Shown: positions 17,305-25,731 of the stretch, piece after piece
How the letters are laid out: every line of letters begins with the position of its first letter
Position numbering within the stretch: the first letter of the stretch is position 1
NCBI GenBank assembly: GCA_040752025.1
Contig: JBFMFR010000009.1
Coordinates: 76,884 to 140,883, forward strand
Origin: JBFMFR01 sp040752025
GTDB taxonomy: Bacteria > Chloroflexota > Anaerolineae > Anaerolineales > UBA4823
Reading direction: 5' to 3'
Length of the DNA stretch: 64,000 bases
Translations under genes and position numbers: made by a program
The notes under the pieces: generated by a model
The model's database searches: none
Told to the model about the DNA's origin: nothing
Seen by the model: only the letters and a program-made list of their open reading frames with translations

Positions 17305-18075
17305 ATGTCTTTACCTAACTTGCGTCACACATTTCTGGTCGCCACGATCACCATAATTGTTTTCTTGGGCAGCGCCTGCACATTATCTGCGTCACAATCA
17401 GTTCAGCCCACTTCGGAGATTTCTTCAGCCTTACTGACAAAAGTCGCCGCCACCATCCAGGTTCAAATTGCCTCGACGCGCGCCCAAGACACATTGTCGA
17501 CTCCTTTGCCCACCAATACCACGCTCTCCAAACCTGCAGTGTCCAACACTAACACACCGACCTTCACTGCCACGCAGCAACCCACCCTGACCAACACCCC
17601 CACGCAAAAGCCCACGCTCACCCCTACGCGCACATCCACGCTGCGTCCTTCACAAACGCCAACCGCTACATCAACGATTGTTCCGACCAGCACGCGTCCG
17701 GTAGCGTATGGCTTGCGCTACACCATCGATGGAGTCAACCTGCACGACTGCTTCGGCACACCCTGGGTGGTTTTTACTGTCTATAACGGTGGCACGAAAG
17801 CGCTCGAATCGGCCTACCTGTACGTTCGCGATGTGACCACCAATCACAGCCTGGTGGGCCCAATCTCCAGCAACGCGCCTTTTATGGACTCGGACCGTTC
17901 TTGCTACACTGCTAACATCAACCGGTTAGATTCTGGCCAACTCTTATACCTGGGCGAATCGCTCGGCATCCGTGCTTTGAAAGGGCATACCCTGCGGGCT
18001 ACGATTGAACTGTGCGACCAGGAGAACCTCAGAGGAACTTGTGTAAAGAAAGTAATCGATTTTGTCGTACCCTGA
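17305..18075 (+). CDS. Lipoprotein with Thr/Pro linker and C-terminal four-cysteine beta domain
   Basis: A 256-residue lipoprotein. The signal peptide ends in FLGSAC (Cys at about 25). A long linker of Thr, Pro and Ser (about 60-130, repeats such as PTLTNTPTQKPTLTPT) follows, then a compact C-terminal domain of about 120 residues with four cysteines (DCFGTPW, SCYTAN, LCDQEN, TCVKK). The same domain, with cysteines in the same order, ends the lipoprotein at 33205-34134. The ATG at 17305 is chosen because AGCAGGAGC lies upstream and the signal peptide starts there; an earlier in-frame ATG at 17167 is rejected. Function unknown; surface binding or assembly is likely. Confidence 0.85.
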   Translation: MSLPNLRHTFLVATITIIVFLGSACTLSASQSVQPTSEISSALLTKVAATIQVQIASTRAQDTLSTPLPTNTTLSKPAVSNTNTPTFTATQQPTLTNTPTQKPTLTPTRTSTLRPSQTPTATSTIVPTSTRPVAYGLRYTIDGVNLHDCFGTPWVVFTVYNGGTKALESAYLYVRDVTTNHSLVGPISSNAPFMDSDRSCYTANINRLDSGQLLYLGESLGIRALKGHTLRATIELCDQENLRGTCVKKVIDFVVP

Positions 18076-18275
18076 AACCTGAACCATGACCTCCACCGGC
18101 GAAGTGAATAAGTACACTAAATATCCATAACGTTTGTAACCATCCCTGTATGGCAAATCATATTAAAATAGAGGCCGGTTTCAGGCAGTCCGTTTGTGCT
18201 ACTTTATGCGTGAAAAAGACCGCAAAGCGGACGCCGGAAACGCGTAAAAATACAAACAAAACGAAAGAAAAAATT

Positions 18276-21035
18276 ATGACTCAATCATCTCTCCCCTCAT
18301 TTGATCCAGTCCACGATGTGCTGCGCTACGAAGGTAGCCCTTTGAACGCTATCTTTGCCCCTAAGAACGTTGCCCTAATCGGCGCGACAGAAACAATGGG
18401 CAGTGTAGGCCGCACCATCATGTGGAATCTGGTGAGCAATCCTTTTGGCGGCGCTGTATTTCCGATCAATCCCAAGCGCCCCAGCGTATTGGGCGTCAAG
18501 GCTTACCCCAATATCGCCGCCGTATCGGAACCGATTGACCTGGCTGTGCTGGTCACACCAGCACATACCGTGCCCGATCTCATCGCTGAATGTGTAGATG
18601 TGGGCGTAAAAGGCGCAATCGTAATCTCGGCCGGGTTCAAAGAAACTGGCCCGGCAGGCGTCGAGCTGGAACGACGCATCATGGAACATGCCCGGCGTGG
18701 CAACATGCGCATCATTGGACCTAACTGCCTGGGCGTAATGAGCCCGGTGAGTGGGTTGAATGCTACCTTTTCAGCAGCCATGGCGCACAAGGGCAAAGTC
18801 GGCTTCATCAGCCAGAGTGGGGCGCTTTGCACCGCCGTCCTGGACTGGAGCCTGCGTGAAAATGTTGGCTTCAGCCACTTCGTTTCCGTCGGATCTATGC
18901 TGGATGTAGGTTGGGGCGACCTGATTTACCACCTGGGCGACGATCCACACACGGAAAGCATCGTAATCTACATGGAAACCATCGGCGATGCTCGTTATTT
19001 CCTATCTGCCGCCCGAGAAGTTGCCAATACCAAGCCCATCATTGTGATCAAGCCCGGCCGCACTGCTGGCGCGGCCAAGGCGGCTGCTTCGCATACGGGC
19101 TCACTCACGGGCAGCGATGAAGTGCTGGAAATAGCTTTCCGCCGCGCCGGCGTGTTGCGCGTCAATTCGATCGCAGAGCTATTCTACACCGCCGAAGTTC
19201 TCTCGAAACAGCCTCGACCGGTCGGCAACCGCCTGACGATCCTGACCAACGCTGGCGGCCCAGGCGTATTAGCTACGGATGCCTTGATCACCAACGGCGG
19301 TCAGCTAGCCGATCTCTCGAACGAGACCATGCAAGCTTTCAACGATCTGCTGCCCGCCGCCTGGAGCCGCAACAACCCGGTCGATATTTTGGGAGACGCC
19401 AGCCCCGAGCGCTATGCCAAAGCGCTCGAAATCGCTGCTCAGGATCAGAACAGCGATGGCATGTTGGTGATCCTCACGCCGCAAGATATGACCGACCCCA
19501 CAGCCACAGCCGAAGAACTTGTCAAAGTGGCAAAACAATTAGACAAACCTGTGCTTGCCAGTTGGATGGGCGGCAATGGTGTTTCTGAAGGCGAACATGT
19601 CCTCAACCGCGCCAATATCCCCGCATTCCCTTATCCAGACACCGCTGCCCGCATGTTTGACTACATGGCCAACTACTCAGGCATCCTACAACGGCTATAC
19701 GAAACCCCCATGCTGGCAACCAGCAACCATAACGCTCCTGATAGCCAGCGCGCGGTCGAAATCATCCAATCCGTTCGCCAATCCGGCCGCACCATCCTGA
19801 CCGAGTATGAATCCAAGCAATTGCTAGCAGCCTACCGTATTCCCACCGTCGAGACGCGCATCGCCCGCACCCCAGCAGAAGCTGTGCAGGCTGCCGAAGA
19901 TATCGGCTATCCGGTAGTGCTCAAACTACACTCTGAAACCATCACGCACAAAACGGATGTGGGCGGCGTGCAGCTCAATCTGGATAATGCCCAGACCGTG
20001 GAAGAAGCCTTCCAAACAATCGCCACCACTCTGGCCCAACGCGTCGGTGAGCGGGATGAAAACGGAAAGGCTCATTTCTTGGGTGTAACTGTACAGCCCA
20101 TGGCCGAGATGGAGGGCTATGAGCTGATCCTGGGCAGCAGCATTGACCCGCAGTTCGGACCGGTGATCTTGTTTGGCACAGGCGGTTCTCTGGTAGAGGT
20201 CTTCAAAGACAGCGCTCTCGGGCTGCCGCCGCTCAATACCACCCTGGCGCGACGCATGATGGAGCGCACCAATGTATATACCGCATTGAAAGGCGTACGC
20301 GGCCGCAAACCTGTCGATCTGGATTCATTGGAGCAACTCGTTGTGCGCTTCAGCAACCTGATCGCCGAACACCATTGGGTCAAAGAGTTGGACATCAATC
20401 CCCTGCTGGTTTCATCGGATAGAGTATTGGCCCTGGATGCCCGCGTTGTGCTCTATGGCCCTGAGGTCAAAGAAGAAGCGCTGCCCCGCCTGGCAATCCG
20501 CCCATACCCCATGCAATATGTCAGCCCGTGGATAGCCCGGGATGGTTCGAACCTGATCATTCGACCAATTCGCGCCGAGGATGAGCCCTGGATCGTGCAA
20601 TTCCACGAGTCGCTCTCCGACCGCAGTGTCTACTTACGCTACATGCACCCCATGTTGCTCAGCCAGCGTGCCGCCCACGTGCGGCTGGCGCGCATTTGCC
20701 ACTGCGATTACGAACGCGAGATCACGTTGATTGCCGAAAATCCGGATGCCAAAGATGGAGAACTGCGCATCCTGGGTGCCGGCCGCATGACCAAGCTGCA
20801 CGGCACCAATACCGCCCGCTTCAGCCTGCTGGTCAGTGATCAATGCCAGGGGATTGGCATCGGCAACGAAATGATCCGCCGCCTGATCGATGTGGCTCGC
20901 AAGGAAAAGTTAGACGGCCTGGAAGCGATCACAACCCTGGATAATCACGCCATGCAAAATCTCTGCCGCAAACTCGGCTTCGAGATTCACCTGGACGAGA
21001 AGCAAAACATGGCCAAGGCCACACTCAACCTGTAA
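18276..21035 (+). CDS. ADP-forming acetate/acyl-CoA synthetase fused to a GNAT acetyltransferase
   Basis: A 919-residue fusion. A CoA-binding domain (about 20-115), succinyl-CoA-ligase-like domains with the phospho-histidine loop ASHTGS (His273), an ATP-grasp domain (about 530-740, VVLKLHSETITHKTDVGGV) and a GNAT acetyltransferase domain (about 755-915) follow in order. The layout is that of Pat/PatZ-type lysine acetyltransferases and of ADP-forming acetate-CoA ligases. Because the catalytic His and ATP-grasp are intact, ATP formation from acetyl-CoA looks possible alongside acetylation. ATG at 18276 is used; the upstream 42 codons have a Lys/Thr-rich non-conserved look. A strong bidirectional terminator follows. 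The 200 bases before it (18076-18275) hold a CCGCaaaGCGG hairpin and no gene. Confidence 0.9.
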   Translation: MTQSSLPSFDPVHDVLRYEGSPLNAIFAPKNVALIGATETMGSVGRTIMWNLVSNPFGGAVFPINPKRPSVLGVKAYPNIAAVSEPIDLAVLVTPAHTVPDLIAECVDVGVKGAIVISAGFKETGPAGVELERRIMEHARRGNMRIIGPNCLGVMSPVSGLNATFSAAMAHKGKVGFISQSGALCTAVLDWSLRENVGFSHFVSVGSMLDVGWGDLIYHLGDDPHTESIVIYMETIGDARYFLSAAREVANTKPIIVIKPGRTAGAAKAAASHTGSLTGSDEVLEIAFRRAGVLRVNSIAELFYTAEVLSKQPRPVGNRLTILTNAGGPGVLATDALITNGGQLADLSNETMQAFNDLLPAAWSRNNPVDILGDASPERYAKALEIAAQDQNSDGMLVILTPQDMTDPTATAEELVKVAKQLDKPVLASWMGGNGVSEGEHVLNRANIPAFPYPDTAARMFDYMANYSGILQRLYETPMLATSNHNAPDSQRAVEIIQSVRQSGRTILTEYESKQLLAAYRIPTVETRIARTPAEAVQAAEDIGYPVVLKLHSETITHKTDVGGVQLNLDNAQTVEEAFQTIATTLAQRVGERDENGKAHFLGVTVQPMAEMEGYELILGSSIDPQFGPVILFGTGGSLVEVFKDSALGLPPLNTTLARRMMERTNVYTALKGVRGRKPVDLDSLEQLVVRFSNLIAEHHWVKELDINPLLVSSDRVLALDARVVLYGPEVKEEALPRLAIRPYPMQYVSPWIARDGSNLIIRPIRAEDEPWIVQFHESLSDRSVYLRYMHPMLLSQRAAHVRLARICHCDYEREITLIAENPDAKDGELRILGAGRMTKLHGTNTARFSLLVSDQCQGIGIGNEMIRRLIDVARKEKLDGLEAITTLDNHAMQNLCRKLGFEIHLDEKQNMAKATLNL

Positions 21036-21046
21036 ATACCACGAAA

Positions 21047-21088
21047 AACGACCGGGGGCGGATGATCCCGCCCCCGGTCGTTTTTTTT
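21047..21088. terminator. Bidirectional rho-independent terminator
   Basis: A 14-base perfect stem (21047-21060 with 21069-21082) and 8-base loop are followed by eight T on the plus strand. On the minus strand the same stem ends in a shorter T run. It separates the convergent synthetase gene and sugar importer 1 and probably stops both. Confidence 0.92.
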
Positions 21089-21103
21089 ATACACCGCCCA
21101 GGC

Positions 21104-21958
21104 TCAACCTTTCAGAGCGCCCGCCATCAGGCCTCGCAAGAAATACCGTCCCAAGAAAATATAAACCAACAAAGTAGGCAAAGCCGCCAGGAAAGAGCCT
21201 GCCATCTGCACATTCCAGGCAATAATCTGGCTACCTGCCATGTTGTTCAGCGCCACGGTAATCGGCCAGCTTTCCGGGTTGGTCAGTACCACTGCGAACA
21301 AGAAATCGTTCCAGGCAGAGGTAAACTGCCAGATCAATACCACCACGAAGGCCGGGATCGAGATCGGCAGTAAAATATGCCAATACGAACCCAGCATCCC
21401 GGCTCCATCGATGCGCGAGGCCTCGACCAGTTCCTTGGGCACGCTGGCGTAATAATTCCGGAAGGTCAGCGTGGTAATCGGGATGCCATAGATGATATGC
21501 GCCAGCACCAGCCCAGGCAACCCCCCGTACATATTGATGTTTTTCATGAACTCGACCAACGGGATTAGAATGCTCTGGTAAGGGATGAACATCCCGAACA
21601 AGATCAAGGGGAAGATCACGTCTGCGCCGCGGAACTTCCATTTCGCCAGAACAAAGCCGTTGAGAGAGCCCAAGAAAGATGAAAGTACCGCAGCCGGGAT
21701 CACCATATTAAAACTGTTCCATAGATATGGCGCCAGCTTCTCGAAAGCCGCTAAATAATTATCGAAGTGGATTCCGGTTGGGAATTGCCACATCGTTCGC
21801 AAGGAAACTTCATCGAAACTCTTGAACCCGGTAGACAGCATTACGTACATTGGCAACAGATAGAACACCGACATCAGTACCAGCGGGATCAGCAGCAAGT
21901 AACGTAATTGAAACCGAGAAGTCTGTCGAATTTTTCGAGGTAAAACCGATGCACTCAT
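21104..21958 (-). CDS. Sugar ABC transporter permease, MalG-like (importer 1)
   Basis: A 284-residue inner-membrane permease of the CUT1 carbohydrate importer type with six helices. The EAA loop that contacts the ATPase reads EASRIDGAGMLGSYWHILLPIS (start at about residue 190). The first helix and the following loop (STGFKSFDEVS) are typical for MalG/AraQ relatives. Its ATG overlaps the stop of the MalF-like gene (ATGA), so the pair is coupled. It is the last gene of the importer cassette and runs into the bidirectional terminator. No ATPase gene is present in the cassette. Confidence 0.93.
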   Translation of the reverse strand: MSASVLPRKIRQTSRFQLRYLLLIPLVLMSVFYLLPMYVMLSTGFKSFDEVSLRTMWQFPTGIHFDNYLAAFEKLAPYLWNSFNMVIPAAVLSSFLGSLNGFVLAKWKFRGADVIFPLILFGMFIPYQSILIPLVEFMKNINMYGGLPGLVLAHIIYGIPITTLTFRNYYASVPKELVEASRIDGAGMLGSYWHILLPISIPAFVVVLIWQFTSAWNDFLFAVVLTNPESWPITVALNNMAGSQIIAWNVQMAGSFLAALPTLLVYIFLGRYFLRGLMAGALKG

Positions 21959-22842
21959 AGTTCCGCCTCCGTACGCAGTGTGTAGCTCAGGTATGGGATG
22001 ATCAGCACGGCAACGCTCAAGAGCAACAGAATGCCCACTGCAGCGCCTCTCCCGAAGAAATAGCCATCAAAGGTCGTCTGCCACATGTAGATTGCCGGCA
22101 CATCCAGCGCCAGTTGCTTACCAGCCACTGCGATAATTAGATCGAACACCTTGAGCGAAATGTGCCCAAGGATAATCATCGCGCTCAAAGTTACCGGATT
22201 GAGCAGCGGGAAAACGATCTGGAAATAAATCTGGGCTTCGCTGGCGCCGTCCACGCGCGCCGCTTCACGCAGTTCCTCCGGGACGGAACGCAGGCCGGCC
22301 AGGTACAGCGCCATCACATATCCAGACATCTGCCAGATCGCCGCCAGGGCAATGGCTGCGATTCCCCATTTAGGAGTGGTATGCCATCTATTTACCAGGA
22401 AATCCAGGCCCAGGTTACTGAATAACAGGTTCAAGCCGCTCATGCGCGATCCCATGGCCGGGTTCATCAACCAGCGCCAGATCACACCGGTAACAATAAA
22501 CGAGATCGCCATCGGGAAAAGAAACAGGCTTCGGAAAAAGCCCTCTCCCGGCAAATTCTGATCCAACATAATTGCCAGCGCCAGGCCCAGCAGCAACGAA
22601 CCGCCTACAAAGACAACTGTGAAGACAACTGTATTGCGTATATCAACATGAAAACGAGGGTCAGAAAATAGCTCAATATAATTTTTTAGTCCCACCCAGG
22701 TATAGTCAGGCAGCAAACCTTTCCATTGGCTGACCGACACGCGCATCGACCATGCGATAAAACCATACACAAAAATTGCAATCGCCAGGATCGATGGCGA
22801 AACCAAAACAATGGATAGGATGGTATCTTTATTTCTTGTCAT
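21955..22842 (-). CDS. Sugar ABC transporter permease, MalF-like (importer 1)
   Basis: A 295-residue CUT1 permease with six membrane helices and an EAA loop reading EAARVDGASEAQIYFQIVFP (about residues 197-216). The ATG at 22842 is preferred because GAGGTG lies 6 bases upstream and the first helix follows directly (ILSIVLVSPSILAIAIFVYGF); a longer frame to 22938 covers an intercistronic hairpin and is unlikely to be coding. It works with the MalG-like partner and the binding protein encoded just upstream. Related to lactose/glycerol-3-phosphate/maltose permeases; the sugar is not predictable. Confidence 0.93.
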   Translation of the reverse strand: MTRNKDTILSIVLVSPSILAIAIFVYGFIAWSMRVSVSQWKGLLPDYTWVGLKNYIELFSDPRFHVDIRNTVVFTVVFVGGSLLLGLALAIMLDQNLPGEGFFRSLFLFPMAISFIVTGVIWRWLMNPAMGSRMSGLNLLFSNLGLDFLVNRWHTTPKWGIAAIALAAIWQMSGYVMALYLAGLRSVPEELREAARVDGASEAQIYFQIVFPLLNPVTLSAMIILGHISLKVFDLIIAVAGKQLALDVPAIYMWQTTFDGYFFGRGAAVGILLLLSVAVLIIPYLSYTLRTEAEL

Positions 22843-22907
22843 CCGGTCACCTCGAAGACGCTTCTCTTCTAATCCGGCGCTTAGGCCAGGGGCACCTCTT
22901 GGAAAAT

Positions 22908-22935
22908 GGGACGGGCGCCGGAAGACGCCCGTCCC
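22908..22935 (-). terminator. Intercistronic stem-loop after the binding-protein gene
   Basis: GGGACGGGCG pairs perfectly with CGCCCGTCCC across an 8-base loop; on the minus strand it is followed by ATTTTCC. It sits between the binding-protein gene and its permeases, where such hairpins lower downstream expression or protect the 3' end of the upstream message. Confidence 0.7.
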
Positions 22936-22951
22936 CAAACACTCAGCTAAA

Positions 22952-24295
22952 TTACTGGCAAGGGCCAGAGCTTGCGCAGGCTGCTACCAGGGCTGCCACG
23001 AAGTTGTCCACATTCAGGTCAGCCAGGAACAGGCCTAGAGCTGTGTCGATCTCCGACTTCCAGGAGTCGTTCGCCACCACACCGTGAGTCAGCGAGCCAA
23101 CCACAACGTTGCTGGCCCAGTCATCCATCGCCGACTGCAAATACACGCCATACAGAGCGCGGTCGCCATCGCTGCGGGCCGGGATCGAACCCTTCACCGG
23201 GTTGAATGCATCCTGACCTTCCTTCGAGCCAGCGATCTTCAGCCAGGCAATTGCCGCGTCGCGGTGCGGAGCGCCCACCGGCAGCACGAAGCTGTCGGAC
23301 AGGAACTGGAAGTTGCCGCCCGTGCCAGGCACCGCGGCCCAACCGTAGTCGGTCTCGGGGGTTTTGCCCAACTCACGGAAGAACCCTTCTGCCCAGTCGC
23401 CCATCACGTTGAAGGCTGCATCGCCATCCACCACCAGTTGGGCTGCATCCTGCCAGCTCAACGAGGCTGCATCGCTGTTCGTGTAGGTCAGAATCTTGGC
23501 GTAATTCGCCACGGCTTCCTTGGTTTCGTCAGCATCCCAGGCAAACTCGCCTGTCCACAGGCCATTGTACTTATCCGGGCCCAGGGTAGCCAGCAGGACC
23601 GTCTCGAACAGGTGCATCGCCGTCCACTGCTCGCCCAGCGCCAGCGGGGTCACGCCCGCCGCCTGCAAGGTATCCATCGCCGCAAACCACTCATCCAGCG
23701 TGGCGGGCACTTCGATGCCGTTGTCGCTCAGGATCGCCGGGTTGTACCACAGCACGTTCGCCCGGTGGATGTTCACCGGCACGCTGTAGATGTTGCCATC
23801 CTGCGAGATCAGAGGGATCAGCGTCTCCGGCATCACATCCAGCCAGCCTTCCTCTTCGTACAGGAAATTCAATGGCTCAAGCTGTCCGGCTTTCACGTAC
23901 GTGCCGATCAACTCCTGGCCGGCGTGGCCCTGCCAGCTATCCGGCGGGTCGCCAGCTTGCAAGCGCGTCGCCAGCACAGCGCGCGCGTTCGTGCCGGCAC
24001 CGCCAGCTACGGCGGCATTGATGAACTCAGTATCAGGATACTTGGCCTGGAAGATCTTGATCATGGCATCCAAACCGGCAGCTTCACCGCCGCCCGTCCA
24101 CCATGAGAACACTTCCACCTGATTTGCGCCGCTGGCCGGCTTGGCCTCGGTCGGCTTAGCCTCAACCGGTTTTGCCTCGGTGGGATTGACTTCTGGTGCA
24201 GTGGTTGGGGTCGCTGCCGGCTTGCAGGCTGCAAGCAACAGTGACATCGCCATCAACACAGACACCAGGGTCCAAACGAGCTTGTTTCTTGACAT
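22952..24295 (-). CDS. Sugar ABC transporter substrate-binding lipoprotein (importer 1)
   Basis: A 447-residue extracellular binding protein of the family 1 carbohydrate type. The signal peptide ends in the lipobox LLAAC (Cys about 24), followed by a repetitive anchor linker with the unit PTEAKPVEAK (about 37-55). The mature part starts with EVFSWWTGGGEAAGL and contains SWQGHAGQELIGTYV and WTAMHLFETVLLATLG, like glucose/multiple-sugar-binding proteins. GGAG precedes the ATG. First gene of the minus-strand cassette; a near-consensus promoter lies about 145 bases upstream. The exact sugar is unknown. Confidence 0.92.
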   Translation of the reverse strand: MSRNKLVWTLVSVLMAMSLLLAACKPAATPTTAPEVNPTEAKPVEAKPTEAKPASGANQVEVFSWWTGGGEAAGLDAMIKIFQAKYPDTEFINAAVAGGAGTNARAVLATRLQAGDPPDSWQGHAGQELIGTYVKAGQLEPLNFLYEEEGWLDVMPETLIPLISQDGNIYSVPVNIHRANVLWYNPAILSDNGIEVPATLDEWFAAMDTLQAAGVTPLALGEQWTAMHLFETVLLATLGPDKYNGLWTGEFAWDADETKEAVANYAKILTYTNSDAASLSWQDAAQLVVDGDAAFNVMGDWAEGFFRELGKTPETDYGWAAVPGTGGNFQFLSDSFVLPVGAPHRDAAIAWLKIAGSKEGQDAFNPVKGSIPARSDGDRALYGVYLQSAMDDWASNVVVGSLTHGVVANDSWKSEIDTALGLFLADLNVDNFVAALVAACASSGPCQ

Positions 24296-24341
24296 TCTCT
24301 TCTCTCCTTTTCCTAAAATAATTGGGGATCACGAAACGAAC

Positions 24342-24358
24342 ATGAACTATCTGAGTTC
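24342..24358. promoter_or_regulatory. Dyad in the leader of importer 1
   Basis: TGAACT and AGTTCA form a perfect dyad with a 5-base centre, in the transcribed leader between the promoter and the binding-protein start. It could be an operator for a repressor. No repressor gene lies in this cassette. Confidence 0.4.
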
Positions 24359-24440
24359 ACTTACACAGGGGCAACGACCAAGCACAAACACTCTCGATAG
24401 ACACCTCCTGACAATACATGGATAGAATGGGTTAAAATAT

Positions 24441-24469
24441 ATTATAGCAATCCGCTCCTGGCAACTCAA
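24441..24469 (-). promoter_or_regulatory. Promoter of sugar importer 1
   Basis: On the minus strand TTGAGT (24464-24469), a 17-base spacer and TATAAT (24441-24446) predict transcription from about 24434. The leader is about 140 bases and holds the dyad at 24342-24358. Confidence 0.65.
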
Positions 24470-24516
24470 CCCCTTTGTGGACTTACAGCGGACATATCGC
24501 GGCCAAAAAAAAAACG

Positions 24517-25731
24517 ATGGACCGACAAACTTTTAACGATCTGTTTAGAGATTTGATTCCACACCTCTACGATTATACAGTTGTAGAGGCACACCCTCTG
24601 ACCATAGCTCTGACCCTTCCAGAGGATCATCGCGGTAGTAGAGGTGAATACATACGAAAACTAGTTGCTGAGGCTATCGAAAAATTCAAGCCGGTCACCC
24701 GAACGCTCAACCTCACCGCTCCCGAGTCCCGTCCCTATTTGATCCTGCATGGGCGCTACATCCAGGGGCTATCGCCGCAAGAATTGGCCGGCAAATTAGC
24801 CTTGAGCGAGCGCCAGCTCCGGCGGGATCACAGTCGCGCCCTGCAAGCCCTTGCAGATCACCTGTATGACCAACTATTTCCAGGCCAGCTAGGATCTCAA
24901 GAGCCCTTTGAAGGACAAGAAAATGCCGCTCTGCGAGGCTTCGAGATTCACCCGGAGCCACTAGATTTATACCTGGTCATACAAGGTGTCCTGACCACCC
25001 TGAAATCGCGTGCGGACGCGGAGGGTATCCACCTGAAGTTATCTCTTAGCGAAATTGCCAACCCGGTTCTCACCGATCGGATCGTCTTACGGCAGGTATT
25101 GTTGAGTTTGTTTAATAATGTGTTTCGCATGCCTACCAACCGAGTTATCGAAATAAGCACAACTTTCGACGATACACAGGCACACATACACATACGGGCT
25201 GCGATCGAAGATACATGGGCAGATTGGAACAGCAGCGAGCACCAGGATCTGCTCGACACCGCCCGGCATTGGGGCAAGAAGACGAATATCAATATTCAGC
25301 AAACCTATCCCCAACCAGGCCAGGCAGGGTTGCTGCATTTTCACGTTTCGATGCCTTCCAGCGCTTCCCCAATCGTCATCGTTGTCGATGATCAACAGCC
25401 CACATTGAGAATGTACCAGCGCTATTTAAGCCGCTCGAACTTGAAAATATTAGGGGTATCCGATCCCACCCAGGTGCTACCTCTGGCACACCAGATGCAG
25501 CCCATCCTGATACTTCTGGATGTAATGATGCCCTATGTGGACGGTTGGGAAATTCTGCAGGCTCTTCGCGCCGACGCCAAAACCCAAAACATCCCAGTCA
25601 TCGTTTGTTCCGCCTGGGAAGCCTCTGAATTGGCGCTATCTTTAGGCGCCGCTGATTTCCTCAAAAAGCCGATCACGCAGAAAGAGCTGCTCACGGCTTT
25701 AGAGAAGCTCGAATTACTGAAGATTGGTTAG
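24517..25731 (+). CDS. Atypical regulator: sigma-like HTH, ATPase-like domain and receiver
   Basis: A 404-residue signalling protein with an uncommon order. Residues about 45-115 contain a helix-turn-helix similar to sigma region 4 (LILHGRYIQGLSPQELAGKLALSERQLRRDHSRALQAL spans it). About 145-280 looks like a histidine-kinase-type ATPase fold (LTDRIVLRQVLLSLFNNV) but the G boxes are not clear and there is no phospho-acceptor His box. The C-terminal receiver (about 285-404) has VVDD, the phosphorylated Asp335 in LLDVMMP, CSAW and FLKKP, so it should be functional. ATG at 24517 is preferred over 24475. It is divergent from importer 1 and tail-to-tail with a hybrid kinase, 18 bases overlapping, a plausible partner. 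Confidence 0.82.
   Translation: MDRQTFNDLFRDLIPHLYDYTVVEAHPLTIALTLPEDHRGSRGEYIRKLVAEAIEKFKPVTRTLNLTAPESRPYLILHGRYIQGLSPQELAGKLALSERQLRRDHSRALQALADHLYDQLFPGQLGSQEPFEGQENAALRGFEIHPEPLDLYLVIQGVLTTLKSRADAEGIHLKLSLSEIANPVLTDRIVLRQVLLSLFNNVFRMPTNRVIEISTTFDDTQAHIHIRAAIEDTWADWNSSEHQDLLDTARHWGKKTNINIQQTYPQPGQAGLLHFHVSMPSSASPIVIVVDDQQPTLRMYQRYLSRSNLKILGVSDPTQVLPLAHQMQPILILLDVMMPYVDGWEILQALRADAKTQNIPVIVCSAWEASELALSLGAADFLKKPITQKELLTALEKLELLKIG

Noticed and set aside
18150..18275. N-terminal 42-residue extension of the acyl-CoA synthetase
   Set aside because: Lys/Thr-rich, without similarity to the family start; ATG 18276 begins just ahead of the conserved domain.
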